DNA of 64,000 bases. Source: Ignavibacteria bacterium (GTDB lineage Bacteria; Bacteroidota; Ignavibacteria; Kapaibacteriales; Kapaibacteriaceae). The notes under the pieces were generated by a model that worked only from the letters and a program-made list of their open reading frames with translations, ran no database searches and was not told the DNA's origin. The stretch is taken from the NCBI GenBank assembly GCA_016707005.1, contig JADJIQ010000002.1:434001-498000 (forward strand), given 5' to 3'. The translations under genes and the position numbers were made by a program. Positions 34,502 to 42,945 of this stretch are shown here, one piece after another (position 1 is the first letter of the stretch; each line of letters starts with the position of its first letter).

Positions 34502-35023
34502 ATGGCAATCCGCTCAGCTTTTAGCCTTCAGACATGGATCGAGGAACACCGACACCTGCTCAAGCCCCCTGTGGGCAATGCGAAGGTGTACGAAGACACA
34601 GAGTTCATTGTGATGATCGTAGGCGGGCCAAACGCTCGTAAAGACTACCATTACAATGAAGGTGAGGAGTTCTTCTACCAGATAGAAGGCGATGTGACAG
34701 TGAAGATCATTGATGATGGCGTGCCGCGCGATATTCATATCAAGCAGGGCGACATCTTTCTGCTCCCGCCACGCACACCACATTCACCGCAACGTCCGGC
34801 CAACACCGTAGGATTGGTGATCGAGCGCAAACGCGAAACCAAGGAGCTCGATGCCTTTATGTGGTTCTGTGAATCATGCGGGACCAAACTCTATGAAGAG
34901 TTCCTGCCGCTTACGGACATCGTCTCCCAACTTCCGCCCATCTTTGAACGCTTCTGGGGTGATCTCGACCACCGCACATGTAAGAAGTGTGGCACCGTTA
35001 TTCAGCCCCCTGTCAAGGCCTAA
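34502..35023 (+). CDS. nbaC: 3-hydroxyanthranilate 3,4-dioxygenase
   Basis: A 173-residue cupin that opens the ring of 3-hydroxyanthranilate in the kynurenine pathway. The catalytic Fe ligands are His50 and Glu56 in YHYNEGEEFFYQ, and His94 in PRTPHSPQRP. The rubredoxin-like second iron site of bacterial enzymes is present: CESC (123-126) and CKKC (160-163). It is followed after 2 bp by the ACMSD gene, which acts on its product. Upstream genes for tryptophan dioxygenase or kynureninase are not in the window. Confidence 0.94.
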   Translation: MAIRSAFSLQTWIEEHRHLLKPPVGNAKVYEDTEFIVMIVGGPNARKDYHYNEGEEFFYQIEGDVTVKIIDDGVPRDIHIKQGDIFLLPPRTPHSPQRPANTVGLVIERKRETKELDAFMWFCESCGTKLYEEFLPLTDIVSQLPPIFERFWGDLDHRTCKKCGTVIQPPVKA

Positions 35024-35025
35024 GT

Positions 35026-36081
35026 ATGCTTAAAGTTGACTGTCACGCCCATATCCTCCCCGAACGCTGGCCGTCCCTAAAGGACCGATATGGATATGGC
35101 GGGTTTATTGTCCTCGATCACTACGCCCCGGGTAAGGCCCGTATGATGAGAGATGATGGAACCTTCTTCCGCGACGTAGACCAGAATTGTTGGGATCCCA
35201 AAGCGATCCTGGCGGACATGGACGCAAACAACGTGGATGCAATGGTACTCTGCACCGTGCCGGTACTGTTCTCGTATTGGGCAAAACCAAACGATGCGTT
35301 GGATTGGACGCGATTCCTCAATGACCACCTGGCAGGCGTTGTTCGCGAGCATCCACGCCGGTTCATCGGACTTGGCACCTTGCCGATGCAGGACATCGAC
35401 CTGGCCATCCTCGAAATGCGTCGGTGTGTGAACGAATTAGGCTTTCGTGGTTTTGAGATCGGCACCAACATCAACGGCATGAACCTGGATGATAAGTCGC
35501 TCTTCCCCTTCTGGAAAGAAGCTCAGGAGCTGGGGGCCGGGATCTTTGTTCACCCGTGGGAAATGATGGGAGCCGACCGCACGGACAGGTACTTCCAGCA
35601 ATGGCTTGTAGGTATGCCTGCCGAAACCACTCTGTCCGTTACCTCCATGATCTTTGGCGGGGTTTTCGATGCATTCCCCGATCTACGCGTGATGTTCTCT
35701 CATGCAGGGGGCTCCTTCCCCTTCACACTCGGGCGCATCTCGCATGGGTATCATGCACGTCCGGATCTCTGCAACGTGAACAACGTACAAGACCCCAAGG
35801 ACTATGTGGGTCGTTTCTGGGTGGACTCCATCACCCACAACGCCGATGCTCTTCGGTTCCTGCTCGCCCTGATCGGACCCGATAAGATCGCCTATGGAAC
35901 AGACTATCCGTTTCCGCTTGGAGATCTTGAACACGGCAAGTTCATCCACGACATGCCGGATATTTCCCCGATGATCAAGGATCAGCTCTTTGCCGGAACT
36001 GTGCTCGATTTTCTTGGGTTAGAGGCTAAGGACTACGAACCGTGGCCAAGTTCCATCGACCCCGGCGTAGTTGTAGAATAA
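35026..36081 (+). CDS. nbaD: 2-amino-3-carboxymuconate-6-semialdehyde decarboxylase (ACMSD)
   Basis: A 351-residue amidohydrolase. It decarboxylates the unstable HAO product to 2-aminomuconate semialdehyde and so diverts flux from quinolinate. Zinc ligands are visible as HxH at 7-9 (VDCHAHILPE), His in IFVHPWE and Asp in YGTDYPFPLG. MFSHAGGSFPFTLGRISHGY is typical of ACMSD. The start ATG at 35026 follows the HAO stop directly, so the two are coupled. The first upstream in-frame ATG lies inside HAO and is unlikely. Confidence 0.92.
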   Translation: MLKVDCHAHILPERWPSLKDRYGYGGFIVLDHYAPGKARMMRDDGTFFRDVDQNCWDPKAILADMDANNVDAMVLCTVPVLFSYWAKPNDALDWTRFLNDHLAGVVREHPRRFIGLGTLPMQDIDLAILEMRRCVNELGFRGFEIGTNINGMNLDDKSLFPFWKEAQELGAGIFVHPWEMMGADRTDRYFQQWLVGMPAETTLSVTSMIFGGVFDAFPDLRVMFSHAGGSFPFTLGRISHGYHARPDLCNVNNVQDPKDYVGRFWVDSITHNADALRFLLALIGPDKIAYGTDYPFPLGDLEHGKFIHDMPDISPMIKDQLFAGTVLDFLGLEAKDYEPWPSSIDPGVVVE

Positions 36082-36108
36082 ACGGCATTGCAGATTCGGA
36101 AGCTTCCG

Positions 36109-36116
36109 TAGATTTG
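36109..36116 (+). promoter_or_regulatory. TAnnTTTG promoter box of the tRNA-Ser gene
   Basis: TAGATTTG ends 11 bp before the tRNA 5' end, the expected place for a sigma-A promoter giving a short leader. Confidence 0.6.
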
Positions 36117-36127
36117 TGGCCGCCCAC

Positions 36128-36209
36128 GGAGGGCTCGCATAATGGTATTGCAGCTGTCTTGAAAACAGCCGGGTTTGCGCCTGTGGGGGTTCGAGTCCCT
36201 CGCCCTCCG
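36128..36209 (+). tRNA. tRNA-Ser (anticodon UGA)
   Basis: The acceptor GGAGGGC (36128-36134) pairs with GCCCTCC (36202-36208), with discriminator G36209 as usual for serine tRNAs. The anticodon stem is GCTGT/ACAGC with loop CTTGAAA, anticodon TGA at 36160-36162. The T arm is GGGGG, TTCGAGT, CCCTC. The variable region is about 15 nt, consistent with a class II tRNA. CCA is not encoded (CTC follows), so it must be added enzymatically. Confidence 0.92.
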
Positions 36210-36241
36210 CTCTATTACATCTCTCATTGGAGCATCACCAC

Positions 36242-37003
36242 ATGATCCGTTCAGCTCTTCTCGCGCTCGCCGCGGTCTTTGTATTGTCGGCGTGTAGCGA
36301 AGATCCTGTGACGCCAACCCCATCCGACACAAGCAGCTATGTAGTGTCTACCAAGGGTTCGTACTTCATCCATGACAACGTCACGGTAGACATCACCGCA
36401 GCAGGCGTCACAACGGATGTTCCATCACCGAGTGACAGCACAGTTGTCAACGGAACGGTCACACATGAAGGTAGAACTTCGATCGAATCGATCGTGTTCG
36501 TTAATGGAACCGCAACTGACTCTGTCTATATGGCACAGACTGGATCAACAGTAGCAACTGCCTTTCCGCTCCAATTCAAAGTCCTCGGTCTCCCGGCCGA
36601 TTTCGGCGTGAAGTGGGTAAACATCTTCGATGCGAACGCAACAACGTGGACAGCACTGAATGACACGATCCCATCGTTCACCATCGGCAGCGGCGCTCAA
36701 TCGTATACCGGATCTGCAAAGCTGAACTTCACTGGGAAGCAGACTGGCACAGAGACCATCACCGTTGACGGCAAGTCGGTAACAGCAAAGAAGTCAGAGA
36801 TCACAATGAACATCACATTGTATCTCAACTTTGGCGCTGTGATCCCGGTTCCTATCGTCCTCACGCAGTACTACACGTTTGCCCCAAACATCGGTATGGT
36901 TCGCGCTGAGCAGGTAGCAACGGTTGTCAACATCGTCGGCGTTCCACCTCTGGCAATTCCAGGCTTCAGGACTTCATTGGTCCGCTACGCCGTAGCGAAC
37001 TGA
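36242..37003 (+). CDS. Hypothetical lipoprotein
   Basis: A 253-residue protein with a lipoprotein signal: ALAAVFVLSAC, Cys about residue 19, followed by SEDPVTPTPSD, a flexible Thr/Pro linker. The rest is beta-rich with many Thr and Val residues and no motif I recognise. The residues after the Cys (SED) suggest outer-membrane or surface sorting, but that rule differs between phyla. It follows tRNA-Ser by 32 bp and is closed by a strong terminator at 37028, so it forms its own unit or is read through from the tRNA promoter. Confidence 0.7.
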   Translation: MIRSALLALAAVFVLSACSEDPVTPTPSDTSSYVVSTKGSYFIHDNVTVDITAAGVTTDVPSPSDSTVVNGTVTHEGRTSIESIVFVNGTATDSVYMAQTGSTVATAFPLQFKVLGLPADFGVKWVNIFDANATTWTALNDTIPSFTIGSGAQSYTGSAKLNFTGKQTGTETITVDGKSVTAKKSEITMNITLYLNFGAVIPVPIVLTQYYTFAPNIGMVRAEQVATVVNIVGVPPLAIPGFRTSLVRYAVAN

Positions 37004-37027
37004 TCCTCAAACGACACTCACAACAGA

Positions 37028-37059
37028 AAAGGCTCGCAGGAAACTGCGAGCCTTTTTTT
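37028..37059 (+). terminator. Intrinsic terminator after the lipoprotein gene
   Basis: AAAGGCTCGCAG (37028-37039) pairs perfectly with CTGCGAGCCTTT around a GAAA tetraloop and is followed by a run of T. It lies between convergent genes and may also serve the minus strand. Confidence 0.93.
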
Positions 37060-37076
37060 GTGACCACGTTACAACC

Positions 37077-40000
37077 TCAATCTACCTTCACTTGTGCAAG
37101 GTCCACTACTCGAGCCACGCCTGTAAGTCTAACAGTTGAGTTTGTGCGCTGCTCATTTGGTCTGCCATAGTTTCGATACACGGTAACCTGCACGGTGGTT
37201 GGACCGGATAGGCGTTGCTGACGATCTCCGAAATAGTTCGCTTCGATCTTAAAGGTACCCTTGGGGGCGTCCTTGATCATGAACTCCTCTGGACCATATC
37301 CGCCAGCGAGATCGCGTGAGAGTCTTCCGCCAGACCGTGGGAACCGGTGTCCATAGTAGCACTTTACGGATTGGGGATCTGTTACCCAGAGATCAATGTC
37401 ACAATTGTCGGAATCCCAGTCCATCACGACGCGAATATCCGACGCAACGGAGTAGAGCATTGAAGGCGGGATCTTGGAAACGTCCACGTCTTTTGGATGG
37501 AGTCCAATGATGTGGTTCATCTCATTGAGGGCGATCAGTTCCACTTCAGGGAATCTTCCGTCCCACGTGCGCGTGGCCATTGCATAAAGCATCTCCACTG
37601 CTTGTTGGTGCTTTCCGGAAGCATCCAAGGCCAGAGCAAGGTCGCGATAGGACTGTGGTTCCTCATCACGTATATCGCGCACATCCTTGAAGACCTCAAC
37701 TGCATAGTCGGCCTTGCCAAGTTGAAGCAACCGTCGTGCAAGGATCCGCAACATCTGATGGTTCTCCCCTTCGAGCTCGGCAAGGTTAGAAAGAACACGC
37801 AACGACGCTGTGGTTAGCCCCTTTTCACGAAGAACGTCTGATACGTCGAGGTAATACCCAACATTTCGACCATACTCTGCGCGGTGCCCAAGGTACCAGG
37901 AATACACGGAGTCCTTGGAGCACGTTTGAAGAGCACTAGTCCATACATCGCGTGACACTAGGGTGGCTTTCTCGCTCCTCTCGAGTAAAGGAGCATTGCG
38001 TGCTAGTGTAGTTGGAGCGACAGATCCCTCGCCCGAGCTCCCAAGCCCACCTGTGAATTGGTCAGTAACCGCAAGTCCATCTACCAAGACCTGGTCCTCT
38101 GTTGCGCGTGAACCACGGACTACGAAGTTGTTGCCTGATGCACGGATACCAGCATTAAGTGACAAGGCAGATGCAGTGTTGTCGCGAGCTACCCGAGTCA
38201 TATCTGAACCTTTCAGCACTCGAGTCGTCCCGATGTCCGTACTTCTCACAACTACAGGATCAGCAGCAACTTCGATCATTTTCATTCGGACGTCTGCAGG
38301 TGTGACCGCGAAGTTTACAACATTCGTTTGGTCAGCAGAGAGAACTACACTTTGGCTTGCCGTGTCATACCCTACTGCTGTAGCACGGACAGAGTACGCG
38401 CCGGGATTGATATTCTTCACGAGGAACTCGCCATTTGTCTTCGTTATTCCTCCCCTCGTGGTACCCAGCACCCGGATGGTTGCTCCAGGGACAACCCGTC
38501 CACTAGTGTCTCTGACAAGACCAGTGATCGCGCCCAAACCGGCTCTAGGGGCTGTTATCTGGACTTGAGGATCTACTGGAACAACACGAACCGCTGTATC
38601 TGGACTGCGTTGCTCCGGAAGTGGCTTTAGGTACCAAGATTTCCAACCGTTCACGAGTGTTTCAAGAAGGGCATGACGGGCCTCTGCAGATTGGACCTTA
38701 ACGACTGGGTTGTTCTTCTTCTGCTCGGTCCATTGCGCAAGCAGCTCCGGTTCTGTTGCAGGGGGCTCGATATCATACTGCACATAGTCGTTGAGGGTCT
38801 CGAGCACGAGGAGTGAGGTTCCTGGTGTGACGATACCAAAACGCATACCGAGTTGTGTGATATCATGAGCACGAGCCCTGCGGTCGCCGGCCATGGTCTT
38901 GAGTTCCTGTTGCGCCCATTGACGGGCAGCAGTGAGACCATCTGCTTTGTGCTCGAGGGTATTACAGCAATGGTCTTCTTCTCGACGAAGGCTCCGTTGA
39001 GGGAATACGACGAGCTCGAGCTCTGCCGTTGGTGACTGAAGTGTACCAACGATGGTGTTGCACAGACGGGCATCAACCATGCCCTGTGGATAGATGGACG
39101 TCATGGCGCCCCCTACAACCTTTACCGACTCCAACATAAGACGTGTGGTGAAGACGGAGCTCAATGCGTCCTTGATCGATGTCACCCTCATGTCGTAGAC
39201 CTCGCCACCCGTGCCTTCACACAAAGCGCGGAGACGGTCGATGTCGGCAAATGCGCTGGTAACAAGTCCGACCACTGGTGTTGTACCGATCGTTGGTTGA
39301 TGTTCACCGAACGTACTTACTCCGTCGGTGACCAAGAACACCAGGTCAGACCGGAAGGTAGAAAGCGGCACTGCCCCTAGCTGTGTAGCACCATCATAGG
39401 TCATATTCAAGAGCGTGTTGCGCAGCTCGCTCCAATTGCCGCCTTTCACAACATACCGTTGATCACGAATGGTCTCATGAGCAAACACATGAAGCTGGAC
39501 ATCAACGTTGGCGTTTTTGGCGAAGTAGGCGTCAAAGAACTGCAGCTCCTTTTCATGATTCCGCCGAGCACCGGAGAGCGAGGCGTCCCATGCGATCGTG
39601 ACCTTTCGAGCTAGGGGGCGTTCTGTAGATGTTGCTGTGGTGTTCGGAGATGCAACCACAATAGAGGCAAAGGTTTCAGTGCCGTGCTCATTCACCGTAA
39701 CAACATGTGCGGCAGGTACAACAGGCACATCGATCACAAATGGTTGGGCGATCAGAAAATTCGTTCGTGACACAGTGGAGACGAATGTTCGCCCCCTATT
39801 TGAGAATGAGATGCTGTCTGCACTATTGCCGGATAGCTGGGGTTTCATCCCGAATGCTGCAACGGACACGTCCCATTTAAATGCCCCTACGGTATCATCC
39901 ACAGCGATCGGCAGGGTATACTGAAGTCCGTCTTCTCCTTGCGTGAGATCTTGCTCGTAGGCTATCAGGATCCGACGTGTAGAGCGGGGCATGATGGGAT

Positions 40001-40481
40001 AGATGCGAGTGCGGAAGGCATTGTCGCGGGTCCATTCAAGCAAGGCCGGATCTACTCCCCTTCTTTGAATTGCCTCAAAGGTGGCACGCGCCTTTGATTT
40101 ATCGACCACCACTGCATCACGGAGTTTGCCGTTAAGATCCAGAGCAAAGCGGGAAACGGTTTGTCCGTCAGATACAGGAAAGGAGAACTGACCTTCTAAC
40201 GTCCGATCATTGGGATTGTACACAACGATCTCCAGGGTCGTCGTTGCTAGGGTACCTCGGATATCCGTGGTAGCATTCATCGAGGAGATGCGAAGGGGCG
40301 TTTGTTGTCCCATCTCATTCGTCACGAACACACCGAACCGCGTGCGTTCCGGCTGACGGAGAACTGCCGTAGTGTCCTTCTTCCGTGGTTCTTTGTTCGA
40401 GCGGACGATGGTGGTGTGAACGTATGACGCAACGAGGAGAACGGGAGCAAGGGCGATCAGTAGTGCGAGTAGCTTCTTCAT
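37077..40481 (-). CDS. Very large VIT/vWA protein fused to carboxypeptidase-regulatory, TonB-plug-like, TPR and DUF2135 domains
   Basis: A 1134-residue exported protein. The signal or anchor helix covers about 1-24. A VIT domain lies at about 45-185. A von Willebrand A domain (about 290-450) has an intact MIDAS start, Asp299-x-Ser301-x-Ser303, and LVFLVTDG. A carboxypeptidase-regulatory beta domain (650-730, GAITGLVRDTSGRVVPGATIRV) is followed by a TonB plug-like segment (750-815, NTASALSLNAGIRA, FVVRGSRATEDQVLVDG). Helical TPR-like repeats cover 860-990, and the C-terminus is DUF2135/YfaP-like (1015-1134, VVMDWDSDNCDIDLWVTDP). No barrel follows the plug. It is the last gene of an ECF sigma operon. 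Surface adhesion or sensing is inferred. Confidence 0.8.
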   Translation of the reverse strand: MKKLLALLIALAPVLLVASYVHTTIVRSNKEPRKKDTTAVLRQPERTRFGVFVTNEMGQQTPLRISSMNATTDIRGTLATTTLEIVVYNPNDRTLEGQFSFPVSDGQTVSRFALDLNGKLRDAVVVDKSKARATFEAIQRRGVDPALLEWTRDNAFRTRIYPIMPRSTRRILIAYEQDLTQGEDGLQYTLPIAVDDTVGAFKWDVSVAAFGMKPQLSGNSADSISFSNRGRTFVSTVSRTNFLIAQPFVIDVPVVPAAHVVTVNEHGTETFASIVVASPNTTATSTERPLARKVTIAWDASLSGARRNHEKELQFFDAYFAKNANVDVQLHVFAHETIRDQRYVVKGGNWSELRNTLLNMTYDGATQLGAVPLSTFRSDLVFLVTDGVSTFGEHQPTIGTTPVVGLVTSAFADIDRLRALCEGTGGEVYDMRVTSIKDALSSVFTTRLMLESVKVVGGAMTSIYPQGMVDARLCNTIVGTLQSPTAELELVVFPQRSLRREEDHCCNTLEHKADGLTAARQWAQQELKTMAGDRRARAHDITQLGMRFGIVTPGTSLLVLETLNDYVQYDIEPPATEPELLAQWTEQKKNNPVVKVQSAEARHALLETLVNGWKSWYLKPLPEQRSPDTAVRVVPVDPQVQITAPRAGLGAITGLVRDTSGRVVPGATIRVLGTTRGGITKTNGEFLVKNINPGAYSVRATAVGYDTASQSVVLSADQTNVVNFAVTPADVRMKMIEVAADPVVVRSTDIGTTRVLKGSDMTRVARDNTASALSLNAGIRASGNNFVVRGSRATEDQVLVDGLAVTDQFTGGLGSSGEGSVAPTTLARNAPLLERSEKATLVSRDVWTSALQTCSKDSVYSWYLGHRAEYGRNVGYYLDVSDVLREKGLTTASLRVLSNLAELEGENHQMLRILARRLLQLGKADYAVEVFKDVRDIRDEEPQSYRDLALALDASGKHQQAVEMLYAMATRTWDGRFPEVELIALNEMNHIIGLHPKDVDVSKIPPSMLYSVASDIRVVMDWDSDNCDIDLWVTDPQSVKCYYGHRFPRSGGRLSRDLAGGYGPEEFMIKDAPKGTFKIEANYFGDRQQRLSGPTTVQVTVYRNYGRPNEQRTNSTVRLTGVARVVDLAQVKVD

Positions 40482-40496
40482 AGTGGTCTCCTCGAG

Positions 40497-41474
40497 TTAA
40501 CGTTGAATGAGAAGTCGTTGAACCAGTCGCGTGCCGTACTCAGGAAGATCGATCACAATGAGTACCATGCCCGATGGAAGCGACTGTAGTTCCGGAAGAA
40601 TGATCGTGCTCTGACCATTGTCCAGCCGAATGTTGTTGGACACAACGGAGAGTTCACGTCCGGATACATCCATGATGCTGACACGTGCCGACGTAGGTTG
40701 TTTGGCGTTGACGAGCAAGGTCGCTTCACTACCTGATACAGGATTCGGGAACACCTTTTCGATGTGTATATCTCTCGCGTCAACACGGTCTTCTTGGTAG
40801 TCATCTATCTCTTTATCAATGTGCGTGGCCATCTCCGGTGCGAACCACAGGTAGGCAACTACGTTCTGATGAAGATCTGACACAGCGCTGTGCAACGGGA
40901 TCTTCACTGCGACGAGATCGTTCATCTCCGGTGTACCTTGCTGGTGATCATACCACGAGGCATAGGCACCATCCTCGTCATAGAGCGTTACGGCAACAGG
41001 AGTGCGGTTGAGATCCGCTTCTTGCGTTGGCCGAAGACTGATGCCGCGTTGTGAGATGGTAACGCGTTGACCGTCTTCTACAAACCAGATCTTCTGGTCA
41101 TCCGCATTCACACCCAACGTTGTTAGTTCGTTGCGCGACGCATCCATGGTCATGAGAAGCGGCTGCACTCGCGCCTGCTCGTCACTGTTTGTTCCGGTCT
41201 CTTGCACCGATGCTTGGCGTGGTTGTTGTACTGCCACATGCTGCTCGGAGGCCGTTGGTTGGGTCGGCTCACTCTCAACCACAGGAGCGTCGGTTGTCAG
41301 GTAGTAGACGGTTGCTATTCCCGCAGCGGCCAACAGTGCACCGCCAATGATCACTCTCGAAGTTGTAGGAAAGGGGCTAGCAGGCTCTTGTTTGGGAGGG
41401 GCGGCTGCTTCTTGCGTGAGCAGGTTGAGGATTTCGTCCTCAGACATGAGTGGTTCATGATGGAGCGTTTTCAT
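40497..41474 (-). CDS. Membrane-anchored protein with T9SS-like C-terminal domain, anti-sigma position
   Basis: A 325-residue protein. Residues 1-38 are cytoplasmic in character (MSEDEILNLLTQEAAAPPKQ). One membrane helix lies at about 40-60 (VIIGGALLAAAGIATVYYL). A long extracytoplasmic region follows, and the C-terminal 85 residues look like a Por/T9SS sorting domain (VFPNPVSGSEATLLV, SIMDVSGREL, LPSGMVLIVI, TRLVQRLLIQR). It overlaps the ECF sigma gene by 4 bp, the place and topology of an anti-sigma factor, but I see no zinc anti-sigma motif. A T9SS tail on a protein without a cleavable signal is odd. Confidence 0.65.
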   Translation of the reverse strand: MKTLHHEPLMSEDEILNLLTQEAAAPPKQEPASPFPTTSRVIIGGALLAAAGIATVYYLTTDAPVVESEPTQPTASEQHVAVQQPRQASVQETGTNSDEQARVQPLLMTMDASRNELTTLGVNADDQKIWFVEDGQRVTISQRGISLRPTQEADLNRTPVAVTLYDEDGAYASWYDHQQGTPEMNDLVAVKIPLHSAVSDLHQNVVAYLWFAPEMATHIDKEIDDYQEDRVDARDIHIEKVFPNPVSGSEATLLVNAKQPTSARVSIMDVSGRELSVVSNNIRLDNGQSTIILPELQSLPSGMVLIVIDLPEYGTRLVQRLLIQR

Positions 41475-42007
41475 TCTGCACCTACTGGCTGATGTTCTGG
41501 AAGGAGTGGTGATGCTCCAAGACGCTGCTGCAGCAGACGACGAGCACGCATGAGTCGTACCTTGATGGCGGAGGCTGTACCGCCCTGGATCTTCTGGATC
41601 TCGCTGATCGAGAGGTCTGCGATCTCATAGAGGATTAATGCCTCTCTGGATCGAACGGAAAGTGTATGCAATGCGTCGCGCAAGAGCGCATGGTCCGTTA
41701 ACTGCTCCGGCGAATGGTCCGTGGATGCAAGATTCTCGTGATGCTCCTCGGTAAGAATGCCGAAGTACCGTGAGCGCGTGAACTTGCGCTTAAACGTATT
41801 GGCCGCAACCGTGTATGCGTAGGACCGAAAGGCCGACCTATCGCGAATGGTATCGAGATGCTGCCACAGAACCACAATGGTGTCTTGGAGCAGGTCTCGG
41901 GCCTCATCCCTATCACGCGTCATGTTGAGGCAAAACTGTTCCAACTTCCGTTGGATGGGTCGTAGGAGCTCCATGAACTCCTGCTGCCTCTGTTGTAGAT
42001 CATTCAT
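41471..42007 (-). CDS. ECF-type RNA polymerase sigma factor
   Basis: A 178-residue sigma-70 family protein with only regions 2 and 4. Region 2 covers about 20-85 (LEQFCLNMTRDRDEARDLLQDTIVVLWQHLDTI, FRSYAYTVAANTFKRKF). Region 4 covers about 110-160 (LHTLSVRSREALILYEIADLSISEIQKIQGGTASAIKVRLMRARRLLQQRL). It heads an operon with a membrane-anchored partner and the giant VIT/vWA protein. It probably directs their expression on an envelope signal. The 7-bp tandem array at 42062 lies about 55 bp upstream. Confidence 0.92.
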   Translation of the reverse strand: MNDLQQRQQEFMELLRPIQRKLEQFCLNMTRDRDEARDLLQDTIVVLWQHLDTIRDRSAFRSYAYTVAANTFKRKFTRSRYFGILTEEHHENLASTDHSPEQLTDHALLRDALHTLSVRSREALILYEIADLSISEIQKIQGGTASAIKVRLMRARRLLQQRLGASPLLPEHQPVGAE

Positions 42008-42061
42008 GTGCCCACCTCAGTGTTACTTTGATTGAGAGGCACAGCCCACAACAACGGTTAC

Positions 42062-42124
42062 ATTCGCTATTCGCTATTCGCTATTCGCTATTCGCTATTC
42101 GCTATTCGCTATTCGCTATTCGCT
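42062..42124. repeat. Nine perfect 7-bp tandem repeats (ATTCGCT)
   Basis: Nine uninterrupted copies of ATTCGCT lie between the ECF sigma start (42007) and the PD40 gene. The array contains the last codons and the stop of the PD40 gene. The 7-bp period is not a multiple of three, but the stop is reached within the first units, so copy-number change would not alter that protein. Confidence 0.95.
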
Positions 42125-42945
42125 ATTCTCTTCGCCACCCACAGGTCTAACCCGCCGGCGCCGCCGGGTCTGTTGGAGGCAAACACCTGTGAGCCATCGG
42201 GGAGGATGATGCAATCGCTTTCGTCGAACTCGGTGTTGAGCCAATCAAGGGGGATGGATTCCTGCCAAGCCCCGTCCCGGAAGATGCTGAAGAAGATGTC
42301 GAATCCTCCCTTGCCCCCTATACCGTTGGAGGCAAAGAGCAGGGTGTCTGCGGAGAGAAAGGTTGGACTGATCTCGTCTTCGATGGAGTTCACCGCCCGA
42401 CCAAGACCGATCGGTGTGCTCCATGACAGGTCGTCCCGACGATCACTGATCCAAAGGTCGAGTCCGCCCTCGCCCCCTACTCGGTCACTTACAAATACCA
42501 AGCGGGTGCCATCGGGAGAGATCGCAGGATGTGAGACAAAGAATGGACCGTTCAAGGCTGTGAGAGGGTGACCAAGATTGAGGGCACCGTTGTCTCTGGG
42601 TGCTGTGACGATCCCGGGGAATGACTGCTCCTCATACTGACCGTAGGCAACACCTACTGCCTCGCCGGACGAGGTGAACGAGATAAAACCGCGATGCTGA
42701 TCCTCAGTGTTGAACGTTCCCGGGAAAGGCTCTGCCTTGGTTCCGGGTTGCATCATGATCCGATACACAGCTGCAGTCCCGGACCGTTCAGAGGTAAAAA
42801 CCATGTAACCGGATCGAGGGTCGAAGTTCGGTGCATATTCGGAGGAGGATGTATTGCAACTCTCCACAGGCACTGGCGCTTGCACTGCCGAGTTCGCCAG
42901 CCCAAGGATCATGGAGCCGAGGATGATGGAGGAGAAGAACATCAT
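42109..42945 (-). CDS. Secreted WD40-like beta-propeller (PD40) protein
   Basis: A 278-residue exported protein with a signal peptide (about 1-23, GLANSAVQA). It has five or so PD40/TolB-type blades: SEYAPNFDPRSGYMVFTSERSG, SHPAISPDGTRLVFVSDRVGGEGGLDLWIS, EISPTFLSADTLLFASNGIGGKGGFDIF, and DGSQVFASNRPGGAGGLDLWVA. Such domains occur in OmpA-linked and peptidoglycan-associated proteins of Bacteroidota, but no OmpA domain is present. I chose the ATGATG at 42945, overlapping the queE stop. The C-terminus is set by the 7-bp repeat array. Confidence 0.8.
   Translation of the reverse strand: MMFFSSIILGSMILGLANSAVQAPVPVESCNTSSSEYAPNFDPRSGYMVFTSERSGTAAVYRIMMQPGTKAEPFPGTFNTEDQHRGFISFTSSGEAVGVAYGQYEEQSFPGIVTAPRDNGALNLGHPLTALNGPFFVSHPAISPDGTRLVFVSDRVGGEGGLDLWISDRRDDLSWSTPIGLGRAVNSIEDEISPTFLSADTLLFASNGIGGKGGFDIFFSIFRDGAWQESIPLDWLNTEFDESDCIILPDGSQVFASNRPGGAGGLDLWVAKRIANSE

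Noticed and set aside
42032..42571. Plus-strand ORF of 179 codons starting upstream of the ATTCGCT array
   Set aside because: It reads through the tandem repeat (IRYSLFA units) and then opposite to a clear PD40 gene, so it is a shadow frame.
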